A stretch of DNA of 64,000 nt from Saccharothrix violaceirubra (GCF_014203755.1 NZ_JACHJS010000001.1:7006001-7070000), one strand, 5' to 3'; positions 7,965 to 16,886 are shown, counted from the stretch's first letter. Made by a program: numbers and translations. Notes: generated by a model not told the origin, from the sequence alone.

Positions 7965-8311
7965 GCCTCGCCCCCTTCGAGCTTGGCGCGGATGGCCTCG
8001 GCGCGCGGGTCGAGGTTCTTGTTGGCGTGCCGGACGTACAGGGTGGTGATGGCGAACGTCGACACGAACTGGAGCAGGCCGAGGACCAGGCCGACGTTGA
8101 TGTTGCCCACGAGCTTGGTCGACATGAACCCGTGCGCGTAGTCGGCGAGCAGGACGTACAGCAGGTACCAGGCCAGGAAGAGTCCGGCCATGGGGAACAC
8201 GAAGGCGCGCAGCCTCTTGCGCAGTTCGACGAAGTCGGCGCTGTTCTGCACCTCGACCCAGTCGTGGCCGGCGTCGGCCGAGTTAGTGGGGCTGTGCTCG
8301 GTGGTGCTCAC
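7961..8311 (-). CDS. DUF485 membrane protein, partner of monocarboxylate symporter
   Basis: This 116-aa protein has two transmembrane helices (AGLFLAWYLLYVLLADYA and VGLVLGLLQFVSTFAITTLY), preceded by a cytosolic segment with SADFVELRKRLRAFVFP. This is the DUF485 layout; the family is almost always encoded directly before ActP/MctC-type symporters (yjcH-actP in E. coli, cg0952-mctC in Corynebacterium). It starts at GTG 8311 after a strong AGGAGGGG ribosome site and overlaps the symporter start by 4 nt. It may assist assembly or activity of the carrier; the mechanism is not known. Confidence 0.93.
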   Translation of the reverse strand: MSTTEHSPTNSADAGHDWVEVQNSADFVELRKRLRAFVFPMAGLFLAWYLLYVLLADYAHGFMSTKLVGNINVGLVLGLLQFVSTFAITTLYVRHANKNLDPRAEAIRAKLEGGEA

Positions 8312-8592
8312 TGTCCCCTCCTGTCCGTGCGGGGGCTACCAGGGGAGATTCCCGGGGCGGTCGGATACCGGGTGCACGGTAGGGAGACGTGCGTCACGCG
8401 CGCCGGCCTCCGGACGAGGACTTGCGCTCAACAGTCGGGTGATGCGGCTGAGCGGTAGGAATGCCGAGACGAACAGCCACTCGGGTGCCGAAACCGGCCT
8501 CTAGCCGGATAGGTGCATCTTTTTCACCCAATCGAGATCTTTCCGCCGTGAATGGGATCACACAGCGTCTCAGCTGGGACGATGGCCGCAGA

Positions 8593-10380
8593 TTACGGGT
8601 TCAGGTCCCGGTGGCGGCCGTCCAACCGGGCCTTTTCCCGGGGTGTGCCGAACCGCTGCACATCGCGGTCCCGCATGAATCCCAACGGATCCGGCGCGTG
8701 GAACCGCAGCAGGATCTGGTTCACGTCCTCCGGACGGCGGCGCGCGGTCAGCCGACTGATCCCGACCATCGCGGCGAACGCCATCGGCACGGTCACCAAC
8801 GCCGGCTGCGCGAACACCGAGTGCGCCCACCCGCCGGTGTACGAGCTGATCACGTTCACCACCTGCGCGCCGATCACCAGCCCGCCGCCGACGACCATGC
8901 CCGCGATCGCACCCACCCACGTCAGGCCACGCCACCAGATTCCCAGCAGCAGCAACGGGCAGAACGTCGACGCGGCCAACGCGAACGACATCGCCACCGT
9001 CAACGACGCGTCGCTGGGCGGCAGCACGAACGCCAACCCGATCGCGGACGCACCGGTCAGCACGGTCGCCCACCGGAAGTCCCGCACCTTGCCCGGCAGG
9101 ATGTCCGTCGACACCACGCCCGCCACGCTCACCACCAGGCCCGACGACGTGGACAGGAACGCGGCGAACGCGCCCGCCGCCACCACCGCGCCCAGGATCT
9201 GCCCGGCCAGGTTCGGCATCATCGTGCCCGGCAGCAGCAGCACGGCCGCGTCCGTCTTGCCCGTGACCAGCAACTGCGGCAGGTACTGCCGCGCGATCAC
9301 CCCCAGCACCGTGGGGAACAGGTAGAACAGGCCGATCAGGTAGAGCACGTGCAACGCGGTCCGCCGCGCCGCCTTGCCGTCCGGGTTGGTGTAGAAGCGG
9401 ACCAGCACGTGCGGCAGGCCCATCGTGCCCAGGAACGTGGCGAAGATCAGCGAGTACGTCTCGAACAACCCGGGCACGCCGTTGGTCTGCGGGCGCAGCC
9501 ACCGGTCGTTGTCGCCGGGAGAGCCCTCGACCACCGGTACCGGGCTGCCCTTCGTGAAGCGCAGGACCGTGCCCTTGCCGATCGAGTAGACGCCGTCGGT
9601 CCAGTACACGTCGCCGTCCGCGCGCGCGCCGTTGACCTCGCCCGTCGCCGACAGCTTGAGCGGCGTGACCACGCGGACCTTCACCGGGTCCGGCGCGGTC
9701 ACCGACACGTCCTCGTGGAACAGCAGCACGCCGGGCTCGTCCACGGCCTGCGCACCGTTGCCCGGCCCGGACAGGAACACCGTGAACAGCACGAACGTCG
9801 GCGCCGCCAGGGCGAACAGCTTGCCCCAGTACTGGAACGCCTGCACCAGCGTGATCGCGCGCATGCCGCCGCCGAGCACGTTCGCCACGATGATCACGGT
9901 CACGATCGCGCCGCCCAGCCACGCGGGCAGACCCGTGATCGTGGTCAGCGTCAGGCCCGCGCTCTGCAACTGCGGCACCAGGTACAGCACGCCGATGCAG
10001 ATCACGAAGAACGTGCACCAGCGCCGCAACGCCGCCGAACCCAGCCGTGCCTCGGCGAAGTCGGACAACGTGTACGCACCGGACCGCCGCAGCGGCGCGG
10101 CCACGAACATCATCAACGCCAGGTAGCCCGCGGTGAAGCCGATCGGGTACCACAGGGCGTCGATGCCGTCCTTGAGGATCAGCCCGGCCACGCCCATGAA
10201 GGACGCGGCCGACAGGTACTCGCCGGAGATCGCGGCGGCGTTGCGGGTCGCGGGGATCGCCCGCCGGGCGACCAGGAAGTCCGGTGTCGTGTTCGCACGC
10301 CGCGAACCCACGTAGCCGAGCAGGAACGTGATCGTCGCGACGACGACCACGAGCCCGACGCTCCACAGGTTCTGGGTCAC
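8593..10380 (-). CDS. Second sodium/solute symporter of monocarboxylate type, with large extra loop
   Basis: This 595-aa paralogue of the 6378-7964 symporter has the same signatures: DFLVARRAIP, AAAISGEYLSAASFMGV and GTMGLPHVLVRFYT. Between the middle helices it carries an extra hydrophilic stretch of about 90 residues (roughly 255-345: FHEDVSVTAPDPVKVRVVTP ... VYWTDGVYSIGKG). The first copy lacks this, and it probably faces outward. The start is GTG 10380, overlapping the upstream stop in GTGA; longer readings upstream are out-of-frame with that gene and unsupported. Its operon partners are a two-helix protein and a LytTR regulator, suggesting substrate-induced control. Confidence 0.9.
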   Translation of the reverse strand: MTQNLWSVGLVVVVATITFLLGYVGSRRANTTPDFLVARRAIPATRNAAAISGEYLSAASFMGVAGLILKDGIDALWYPIGFTAGYLALMMFVAAPLRRSGAYTLSDFAEARLGSAALRRWCTFFVICIGVLYLVPQLQSAGLTLTTITGLPAWLGGAIVTVIIVANVLGGGMRAITLVQAFQYWGKLFALAAPTFVLFTVFLSGPGNGAQAVDEPGVLLFHEDVSVTAPDPVKVRVVTPLKLSATGEVNGARADGDVYWTDGVYSIGKGTVLRFTKGSPVPVVEGSPGDNDRWLRPQTNGVPGLFETYSLIFATFLGTMGLPHVLVRFYTNPDGKAARRTALHVLYLIGLFYLFPTVLGVIARQYLPQLLVTGKTDAAVLLLPGTMMPNLAGQILGAVVAAGAFAAFLSTSSGLVVSVAGVVSTDILPGKVRDFRWATVLTGASAIGLAFVLPPSDASLTVAMSFALAASTFCPLLLLGIWWRGLTWVGAIAGMVVGGGLVIGAQVVNVISSYTGGWAHSVFAQPALVTVPMAFAAMVGISRLTARRRPEDVNQILLRFHAPDPLGFMRDRDVQRFGTPREKARLDGRHRDLNP

Positions 10381-10808
10381 CGGTCCACCGAGTTGACGAA
10401 GTCCTGTTCGTTGGTTTCCGCGAGTCTTCGGTACGCGTAGCCGACGGTGTAGCACAGCGGGAACGGCAGCAGGCCGAGCACCAGCCACGGCAACCGCACG
10501 CCGACCAGCTCCACCTCGGCCAGTTGCGGCAGCGCGTAGAACACCACCGGCAGCAGCGCGAAGAAGCCCAGCAGGCCCAGGCCCAGCGAGAACGCCGACC
10601 GGAGCTGCGTCCTGATCAGGTCGCGGATCAGCTTCTCGCCGACGCTGGTCTGCTCCTCCAGCTCGCCGATCGTGCGCAACACCCGGCCCCGGCCTTTGGG
10701 GTCGGCGAGCACGACGCGACGCCGCCTGCTCTTGGGGGCCGAGACCGACAGGTGAGCCTCGCGCTCACCCGGCAGCGGCTGGTCCGGCCGACCGGGCGGG
10801 GTCGTCAT
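10377..10808 (-). CDS. Two-helix membrane protein, DUF485-like partner of the second symporter
   Basis: This 143-aa protein has a basic N-terminal half (SRRRRVVLADPKGRGRV, LEEQTSVGEKLIRDLI) and two membrane helices (LGLGLLGFFALLPVVFYAL and WLVLGLLPFPLCYTVGYAY), ending NEQDFVNSVDR. Position (immediately before a symporter, GTGA overlap) and topology match DUF485 proteins, although sequence identity with the 116-aa neighbour looks low. The start ATG 10808 overlaps the LytTR stop as ATGA; a TTG two codons earlier is less likely. It probably forms a complex with the symporter (inferred). Confidence 0.88.
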   Translation of the reverse strand: MTTPPGRPDQPLPGEREAHLSVSAPKSRRRRVVLADPKGRGRVLRTIGELEEQTSVGEKLIRDLIRTQLRSAFSLGLGLLGFFALLPVVFYALPQLAEVELVGVRLPWLVLGLLPFPLCYTVGYAYRRLAETNEQDFVNSVDR

Positions 10809-11662
10809 CCCCAACCGCTCTTGGGCGGGCGCACGATCCGCTCCTTGAGTTCACGCGTGTGCCGACGGCTCACCGGCAGCTCCTTGGCGTCCTCGCCGGC
10901 GCCGATCACGACCGCGTACCCGTTCGACGTCATCCGCAGCTCGGTGACCAGCGGCAACGCCACCAGGAACGACCGGTGGATGCGCACGAAGCCGGCGTTC
11001 TCCCAGCGTTCCTCCAACTGCGCCAACGGGATGCGCACCAGGTGGCTCGACCCGTCGGCGGTGTGCAGGCGGGCGTAGTCGCCCTGCGCCTCGACGTACC
11101 GGACGGACGCGCGCGGCACCAGCTTGATCGTGCCACCCAGCTCGACCGGGATCACCTCGTCGTCCTGCGCCTCCTGCGCGGGCACGGGTTCCGGCGTGCT
11201 GACAGGCTTGGTCGCGACCCGTTCGACCACGCGCGCGATCGCCTTGTTGACGCGGTCCTCGTTGATCGGCTTCGTCACGAAGTCCAGCGCGCCCACGTCG
11301 AACGCGGTCACGGCCTCGGAGTGCTCCACACCCGTGACGAACACCAGCGCCGGCGGTGCGCGGAACGCGCCGAGCACCCGGGCGAGGTCGGTACCGCTGA
11401 GCCCGGGCATGTTGATGTCCGCGAAGACCGCGTCCACCGGCGGCAGACCCGCCTTCGTCCGCTCCATCACTTCCTGCTCGTAGTCGCCGCGGAGCACGCG
11501 CAGCGCTTCGGCCGCGTCGAACGCCGTCAGGACACGACGGATGTGCGGGCTGCTCTCCAGCAGGTACTTGATCTCGCTCAGACCGGGTGCCTCGTCGTCC
11601 ACCGCCAGAACGAGGAGGCCGGTGTTCTCCTGGGTAGTCACTGTGCCGCGCATCTTGCCCAT
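10805..11662 (-). CDS. LytTR-type response regulator
   Basis: This 285-aa regulator has an N-terminal receiver domain (VLAVDDEAPG acidic pocket, phosphoacceptor Asp in FADINMPG, FVTGVEHSE, then Lys in FVTKPI). The C-terminal half is a LytTR DNA-binding domain (VRYVEAQGDYARLHTADG, GFVRIHRSFLVAL, PVSRRHTRELKERI). The linker is Pro/Glu-rich. It is cotranscribed with the downstream DUF485-like and symporter genes through a 4-nt overlap, and a matching LytS-like kinase lies about 1.1 kb upstream. BtsSR/YpdAB-type LytS-LytTR systems in enterobacteria sense pyruvate and control a carrier, so a monocarboxylate-responsive role is a reasonable inference. Confidence 0.93.
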   Translation of the reverse strand: MGKMRGTVTTQENTGLLVLAVDDEAPGLSEIKYLLESSPHIRRVLTAFDAAEALRVLRGDYEQEVMERTKAGLPPVDAVFADINMPGLSGTDLARVLGAFRAPPALVFVTGVEHSEAVTAFDVGALDFVTKPINEDRVNKAIARVVERVATKPVSTPEPVPAQEAQDDEVIPVELGGTIKLVPRASVRYVEAQGDYARLHTADGSSHLVRIPLAQLEERWENAGFVRIHRSFLVALPLVTELRMTSNGYAVVIGAGEDAKELPVSRRHTRELKERIVRPPKSGWG

Positions 11663-11715
11663 GGACGAGGGGTCATGTCTACGCCGGTTGCCGTACGGCG
11701 TCCCGGCCGTGACCT

Positions 11716-12582
11716 CTACAGCCCGAATCGCGACCAGCGCGCCCGCTCTTCCAAGGCCGTCAACGCGGCCGGCCAGAAGTCGCCCGATCGGGTGGAAGTG
11801 CCGGACAACCCCAGCCGTGCCAACAGGGTCCGCCTGGGCTCGGCGACCGCGATCTCGGCGTCCGGGTAGCGCTTGGCGACCACGCTGCGGACCGTGCCGA
11901 GGCCGTCGACGAGCCCCAGGTCCACAGCCTGCGCGCCGGTCCAGACCTCACCGGTGAACAGCTCTTCGTCGGTGCCCTTGAGCTTGGGGCCGCGCCGCTG
12001 CCTGATCCACTCCGCGAACTGCGCGTGCAGTTGTCCCTGGAGGCCGCGCAGCCAGTCCACGTCCTCGGGCTTCTCCGGCTGGAACGGGTCGAGCCGGACC
12101 TTGTTCGTGCCCGCCGTGTACACGCGGCGTTCGACGCCGAACCGCTCCAGCAACCCGGTCAGCCCGAACCCGGACGTGACCACGCCGATCGAACCGACCA
12201 TCGACGTGCCGTGCGCGTAGATCTCGTCGGCCGCGCACGCCAACCAGTAACCGCCGGACGCGGCGACGTCCTCGCAGAACGCCAACACCGGCACCTTGTG
12301 CTTGGCGGCCAACTCCCGGATGCGCTCGGCGATCAGCGCGGACTGCGTCGGCGCTCCGCCGGGCGAGTTCACCAGCAGGGCGACCGCGACCAGCCGGTCG
12401 TGCTCGAACGCGCGGGTCAGCGCGCTCTCCACGCTGTGCAGGTTGAGCGCGTTGCGGGCCACCGGTGACGGTGAGGGCGTGATGACGCCGTGCAGTCGGA
12501 CGGCCGCGACCACGGGACCGCGTTCGGCCCGGTCACCGACGATTTTCGGCAGTCTGGCGGCGATCCTGTCCGTAACGCTCAT
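11716..12582 (-). CDS. S49 family signal-peptide-peptidase-like serine protease (SppA-like)
   Basis: This 288-aa S49 peptidase belongs to the short SppA/SohB-like class. Visible motifs are VALLVNSPGGAPTQS, CEDVAASGGYWLACAADEIYA with the catalytic Ser in the ASGGY box, and SMVGSIGVV. The catalytic lysine is expected in the following part (FGVERRVYTAGTNKVRLDPF). I see no clear signal peptide or membrane anchor, which is common in actinobacterial short forms. ATG 12582 is chosen; an in-frame ATG 12 nt upstream is possible. The gene is 53 bp upstream of the LytTR gene, in the same direction. Confidence 0.92.
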   Translation of the reverse strand: MSVTDRIAARLPKIVGDRAERGPVVAAVRLHGVITPSPSPVARNALNLHSVESALTRAFEHDRLVAVALLVNSPGGAPTQSALIAERIRELAAKHKVPVLAFCEDVAASGGYWLACAADEIYAHGTSMVGSIGVVTSGFGLTGLLERFGVERRVYTAGTNKVRLDPFQPEKPEDVDWLRGLQGQLHAQFAEWIRQRRGPKLKGTDEELFTGEVWTGAQAVDLGLVDGLGTVRSVVAKRYPDAEIAVAEPRRTLLARLGLSGTSTRSGDFWPAALTALEERARWSRFGL

Positions 12583-12618
12583 GGACCCGACCATACGTGC
12601 CGGGTCTACCATCGGCCG

Positions 12619-12786
12619 GTGACGTTCAACCCGATCCGGTGGCTGGAGCGGTACGTCGAGTGGTGGGACGAGCGCGGGCGGCGCAACGCCGACGGCCCGT
12701 CGCCCATGCACATCTACTGGATGTGGATCCTCTGGTCGGTCTGCGCGGTCATGGTCGTGACCACGCTGGCGGTCGCCTCGTCCTGA
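12619..12786 (+). CDS. Small single-span membrane protein (55 aa)
   Basis: This is a 55-aa protein with an amphipathic N-terminal half (FNPIRWLERYVEWWDERGR) and one C-terminal membrane helix (YWMWILWSVCAVMVVTTLAVA). It starts at GTG 12619, seven bases after a TACCAT -10-like box, suggesting a leaderless message. It lies in a 224-bp gap, divergent from the SppA-like gene and convergent with the LytS-like kinase gene. I recognise no named family. The tryptophan-rich juxtamembrane part suggests interface binding; a role with SppA or the kinase is speculation. Confidence 0.7.
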   Translation: MTFNPIRWLERYVEWWDERGRRNADGPSPMHIYWMWILWSVCAVMVVTTLAVASS

Positions 12787-12806
12787 ACCGTCGGGCTCTG
12801 GAGCCG

Positions 12807-14066
12807 TCAGGCCGACACGACCTCCTGCTCGGTGGTGTCCTCCAGGCGCGGCGGCACCAGCGGCAGGTTCGTCTGCACGCCGGGGCTGTACTTGGGCACC
12901 TTGAGGATGATCTTCATGCCGGCGTCCTGCGCGGTCTCCACGACCAGCGCGTAGTCGTCGCCGAACGCGGACCGCATCCGCTGGTTGATGTTGCCCAACC
13001 CGACGTGCGCACCGGTCGTGTGCGCGTCCTTCAGGTCCTCGAACAACCGCTCGGGGTCCATGCCGATGCCGTCGTCCTCCACCGAGATCAACGCCTCCGA
13101 GCCGTTGTCCTCGGCGATGATCGTGAGCAGCCCGCCGCCCGGCTTCTTCGCCAGGCCGTGCCGCACGGCGTTCTCCACCAGCGGTTGCAGCGCCAGGAAC
13201 GGCAGCACGACGTGCAGCACCTCGGGCGCGACCTTGAGGCGCACGTTGAGGCGCGGCCCGTACCGGGCCTGCTCGATCGTCAGGTAGCGGTGGATGTTCG
13301 TCAGCTCGTCGGACAACGTCGTGTACAGGCCGTCCGTGCGGAACGAGTACCGCGTGAACTCGGCGAACTCCTGCAACAGCTCGCGCGCGTGCGCCGGGTC
13401 CGTGCGGATCAGCGACGAGATCGTGTTCAGCGCGTTGTAGACGAAGTGCGGCGAGATCTGCGCCCGCAGCGCCCTGACCTCGGCCTGCGCCAACGCCTGC
13501 CGCGACTTCTGCAGCACCTCCAGTTCGAGCTGCGTCGACACGAACCGGGCGGTCTCCTCGGCCATCGTGATCTGCCGCTTGTTCGGCACGCCCGACACGA
13601 CGATCAACGTGCCGGCGACCTCGTGCTCCACCTCCAGCGGCACGATCACCGCGCTGTGCATGGCGCACGGACCGGGCAGTTCGCAGTCGAGCTTGCGGTG
13701 CTCGACGTGCTCCTTGTGCCCGCCGCCGATCGCGGACTCGATGTAGTCCTGCAACGGTTCGTAGTGGTCGTTGGCCTCGCCGTCCCACGACAGCAGGGTG
13801 CCTTCGTGGTCGGTGATCCCCACCGCGACGCAGCGCAACATCTCGCGCAGGTGCGGCGTCGCCTTGTTCGCCGAATCCTCGGTCAGTCCCTCGCGCAGGT
13901 CCGCGGACGCCTTGGACATGCGGGCGAGCATGTCCATCACGGCGTCCTCGACCGAAGTGCTCACCCGACGGGCGCGGCACAACATCATGAACAGGCCGCA
14001 CACCGCCATCGTCGCGATGACTCCGAGCACCAGGCGCCCGGTCAGAAGGTCAGGCACGGCGTCCAT
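12807..14066 (-). CDS. LytS-like sensor histidine kinase (GAF + His_kinase)
   Basis: The protein is about 419 aa. It starts with one membrane helix (LVLGVIATMAVCGLFMMLC), then a GAF-like sensing region (VAVGITDHEGTLLSWDG, CELPGPCAMHSAVIVPL). It ends in the His_kinase/HATPase pair of the LytS class: RAQISPHFVYNALNTISSLI carries the phospho-histidine and LQPLVENAVRHGL is the N box. The classic 5-helix LytS sensor is absent, so ligand sensing is probably by the GAF domain and its cysteines. ATG 14066 is chosen; an upstream ATG at 14108 in the same frame is less likely. The cognate regulator is the LytTR protein at 10805-11662. Confidence 0.92.
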   Translation of the reverse strand: MDAVPDLLTGRLVLGVIATMAVCGLFMMLCRARRVSTSVEDAVMDMLARMSKASADLREGLTEDSANKATPHLREMLRCVAVGITDHEGTLLSWDGEANDHYEPLQDYIESAIGGGHKEHVEHRKLDCELPGPCAMHSAVIVPLEVEHEVAGTLIVVSGVPNKRQITMAEETARFVSTQLELEVLQKSRQALAQAEVRALRAQISPHFVYNALNTISSLIRTDPAHARELLQEFAEFTRYSFRTDGLYTTLSDELTNIHRYLTIEQARYGPRLNVRLKVAPEVLHVVLPFLALQPLVENAVRHGLAKKPGGGLLTIIAEDNGSEALISVEDDGIGMDPERLFEDLKDAHTTGAHVGLGNINQRMRSAFGDDYALVVETAQDAGMKIILKVPKYSPGVQTNLPLVPPRLEDTTEQEVVSA

Positions 14067-14111
14067 GCTCTGCCGCCGAGTGGGGTGTAGGCAAGGGGAG
14101 GAAGTCACGCA

Positions 14112-14975
14112 CTACTTGAGCAATCGCGACAGCCGGCGGTCGGCCAGCGGTTTTCCGCCGGTCTGACACGTCGGGCAGTACTGGAACGCCTTGTCCGCGA
14201 ACGACACCTCGCGCACCAGGTCGCCGCACACCGGGCACGGCAGGCCGGTGCGCGCGTGCACCCGCAGACCCGAGCGCTTCTCGCCCTTGAGCTTGGCCGC
14301 GCCCTGGCCGACCGATCGCGCCACCGCGTCGGTCAGCACCGACACCAACGCGTCGTGCAGCCGGTCGAGCGCCTCGCCGGGCAACCTGCCCGCCGTCGCG
14401 TACGGGGACAGCCGCGCGGTGTGCATGATCTCGTCGGAGTAGGCGTTGCCGACACCGGCCACCAGGGTCTGGTCGGTCAACGCCGTCTTGAGCCGTTCCC
14501 TGCGGCCGGACAGCAGGTCCTCCAGTTGCGTGCGGCTCACGGACAACGCGTCCGGCCCGAGCCGGGCGATGCCCGGGACCTCGGCCGGGTCGGTCACGAT
14601 CCACGCGGCCAAGCCCTTCTTCGTGCCCGCCTCGGTCAGGTCGAACCCCGGCCCCTCGCCCGGCGGACCCAGGTGCACGCGCAACGCGAGCGGGCCCTTG
14701 CCCGGCTTCGGCGGCGCGACGGCGAGGTTGTCCGCCCACCGCAACCAGCCCGCGCGGGCCAGGTGCACCACGAGGTGCAGGCCGTCGCAGTCCAGGTCCA
14801 GGTGCTTGCCGTGTCTGCCGGCGCCGGTCACCGCCCGGCCGTGCAGCTCGGTCCACGACGGCGTGAACGTCTTCAACACTTGAAGGGACGACACGTCCAC
14901 GCGGTGCACCACGCGTCCCACGGCGTGCTCGCGCAGGTGATGGGCGAGCGCCTCGACCTCGGGCAGTTCCGGCAC
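14112..14975 (-). CDS. Formamidopyrimidine-DNA glycosylase / endonuclease VIII family (Fpg/Nei)
   Basis: This 287-aa DNA repair glycosylase starts MPELPEVEALAHHLREH: after Met removal, Pro2 is the catalytic nucleophile and Glu3 assists. The helix-two-turn-helix is at about 150-215 (QTLVAGVGNAYSDEIMH). The C-terminal zinc finger is present (HARTGLPCPVCGDLVREV ... YCPTCQTGG), with four cysteines. It excises oxidised bases and nicks abasic sites. It is close to the Fpg/Nei paralogue of Mycobacterium with the same MPELPEVEALAHHL start. It is the first gene of the leftward run leading to the LytS-like kinase, 45 bp apart. Confidence 0.94.
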   Translation of the reverse strand: MPELPEVEALAHHLREHAVGRVVHRVDVSSLQVLKTFTPSWTELHGRAVTGAGRHGKHLDLDCDGLHLVVHLARAGWLRWADNLAVAPPKPGKGPLALRVHLGPPGEGPGFDLTEAGTKKGLAAWIVTDPAEVPGIARLGPDALSVSRTQLEDLLSGRRERLKTALTDQTLVAGVGNAYSDEIMHTARLSPYATAGRLPGEALDRLHDALVSVLTDAVARSVGQGAAKLKGEKRSGLRVHARTGLPCPVCGDLVREVSFADKAFQYCPTCQTGGKPLADRRLSRLLK

Positions 14976-15002
14976 CCGGACAGTGTCACCCGCGACCGGC
15001 GA

Positions 15003-15437
15003 TCAGTCGACCGGTTGCAACGGCCCGTCCAGGTCGGGCAGCGAGTACATCTCGATCTTGCGGGCCACGGTGGCGACCTCGCTGCGCACCGTCAGGACGC
15101 CGCGCACCCGGCCGACCCAGCGCTCGGGCGGCAGCTCCTCGGTCTTCTTCGACTCCGCCGCGACCACCCACGGCCGGCGCAGCCCCCAGCGGACCGGGAA
15201 GAACAGGAACACCAGGATCAGCGCGATGACCAGCCAGGCCGGGACGACGACCTCCGCCGGCGTCCACGCCACGAAGATCACCGCCATCACGACCACGACA
15301 CCGAGCATCAGCACGCCCGGCCCGTGGCCGCCGCTGACATCGTGCTCGAAGTCCCCGTTGGCCGACGGGTTGCGCCACTCGATCTGGCTGCGCACCGTCC
15401 ACATCCGGCCGTCAGCACCGCGCACCAGCCGCGTCAT
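15003..15437 (-). CDS. Conserved actinobacterial membrane protein (DUF983-like)
   Basis: This is a 144-aa protein with two adjacent membrane helices (GVLMLGVVVVMAVIFVAWTP and VVVPAWLVIALILVFLFFPV) between a soluble N-terminus (RGADGRMWTVRSQIEWRNP, an acidic EHDVSGG linker) and a soluble C-terminus (WVGRVRGVLTVRSEVATVARKIEMY). The MTRLVRGADGR start and domain order match a family widespread in actinobacteria and often labelled DUF983; I am not certain of that label. No function is known. It lies 27 bp upstream of the Fpg/Nei gene in the same direction. Confidence 0.82.
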   Translation of the reverse strand: MTRLVRGADGRMWTVRSQIEWRNPSANGDFEHDVSGGHGPGVLMLGVVVVMAVIFVAWTPAEVVVPAWLVIALILVFLFFPVRWGLRRPWVVAAESKKTEELPPERWVGRVRGVLTVRSEVATVARKIEMYSLPDLDGPLQPVD

Positions 15438-15512
15438 CGCCGTCTCCCTCGAAGTGATCCGGGCGAGGACAAAGTTACCGGTTCTCCGCTGAGCCGTGCG
15501 GGTGAACCCCGA

Positions 15513-16886
15513 TCATTCGACGGACATCGGCGGGGCGGTCGGCGTCGGGGTCTCCGGGACGGACACCTCCGGCTCGGGTTCCGGCGGCGTCCCGGTCGGC
15601 GTCCCGGTCTCCGTCGGAGCTATCGCGCTCGGCGGCGTGCTCGGCTCCTCGGACGAAGCCCCGCTGGTGACGACCGTCGTGCCCGGCGCGGCGGCGATGT
15701 CCCGACGGTCGGACGTGGTCGTGGTGGTCTGACCCGGGTCCGCCAGCACCCGGCCGTGCCGGTCGTCGCGGCGCGGAGTCGTCGCCGTCGCCGGTGCCGC
15801 GGCCACCTCCGACCGCGGCTTGCGCGCGGCCGTCGTCGTGGTCGCCACCGCCGGCCGGACCGGACCGCCGGGCCGCCCGGTCGCCGCCGGCACCGGCTCC
15901 GCGGCGGTCTCGGGCGTGCCGATCGTCGACGGGTCGGCGACCGCCACCACGTCCTCCAGGTGGCCGCCGTCCGGACCGATCTGCACCAGGCCCGGACCGG
16001 GCGCGCCCGTGTACTGGCCCGCGAGCATGCCGAACAGCCCCACCGCGACCGCCGACGCGGCACCCGCCAGCACCAGCTTCACCCGTCCGGACAGCCACGC
16101 GGCCTTGCCGAACAGCACCGGCGCCGCGAACGACGCCGCCACCACCGGGACCGCCAGGTGCGCGGCGTGCGCGCGCAACGTCGAGCAGACCTCGACCAGC
16201 TCCGCGTGCAGGGCGTTGCACTTGGCGCACGCCCGCAGGTGCGTGCGGATCTTGCGCAGCTCGGCGCCCTGCACACCGCCCGCCGTGTACGTGCCCAGCT
16301 TGGCCAGCACCGAACTGCACGACCGCGGACCGACGTCGTCGGACAGGTGCGCCTGGAGGTAGGCCGCCCGCAGGCCCTCCCGCGCGCGGCGGGCGAGCGC
16401 GGCCATCGCGTTGGGGCTCAACCCGAAGTTCGTCGCCACCGCCGCCGGCCGGGCGCCCTCCACCTCGACCTGCCACAACACCGAACGCCAGCGTTCGGGC
16501 AGCGAGGTGAACGCGCGCGAGATCAGCGTGTGCTCGGCGCGGGCGGCCGTGAGATCCGGGAACGGCTCCACCCGGCGGTCGAGTTCCTCGTCCTCCACCG
16601 GCACGTCCCGACGCCGACCGCTCCACTCCCACGCCACCCGACGGGCGACCGTGAGCAGGTAGGTGCGCACGTGGTCGGTCGGACCCGTGCCGCGGCGGAT
16701 CGCCTGCAGGACGCGGAAGAACGCCTCGGCCGTCAGGTCGTCGGCTTCGACGTGGTCGCGGACGTGACGCGACGCGAATCTGCGCACGGCGTCCGCATGA
16801 CGGGAGAACAACTCGCCGAACGCCGCGTCGTCACCCGACCGGACCCTGGCGAGCAGTTCACGGTCGACCTCGACTTCTCCGGCCAT
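15513..16886 (-). CDS. ECF sigma factor fused to membrane anti-sigma-like domain
   Basis: This 457-aa protein has a complete ECF sigma unit: region 2 (AFGELFSRHADAVRRFASRH ... VEADDLTAEAFFRV) and region 4 (LPERWRSVLWQVEVEGARPA ... LSPNAMAALARRAREGLRAA). It is followed by a zinc-binding anti-sigma motif (HLRACAKCNALH, HxxxCxxC), one membrane helix (VKLVLAGAASAVAVGLFGMLAG) and a 200-residue Thr/Pro-rich tail predicted outside the cell. The inhibitor and sigma factor thus share one chain. ATG 16886 is preceded by GGGGAGAGG; in-frame starts upstream are weaker. Release from the membrane by proteolysis would be needed for activity (inference). Confidence 0.9.
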   Translation of the reverse strand: MAGEVEVDRELLARVRSGDDAAFGELFSRHADAVRRFASRHVRDHVEADDLTAEAFFRVLQAIRRGTGPTDHVRTYLLTVARRVAWEWSGRRRDVPVEDEELDRRVEPFPDLTAARAEHTLISRAFTSLPERWRSVLWQVEVEGARPAAVATNFGLSPNAMAALARRAREGLRAAYLQAHLSDDVGPRSCSSVLAKLGTYTAGGVQGAELRKIRTHLRACAKCNALHAELVEVCSTLRAHAAHLAVPVVAASFAAPVLFGKAAWLSGRVKLVLAGAASAVAVGLFGMLAGQYTGAPGPGLVQIGPDGGHLEDVVAVADPSTIGTPETAAEPVPAATGRPGGPVRPAVATTTTAARKPRSEVAAAPATATTPRRDDRHGRVLADPGQTTTTTSDRRDIAAAPGTTVVTSGASSEEPSTPPSAIAPTETGTPTGTPPEPEPEVSVPETPTPTAPPMSVE

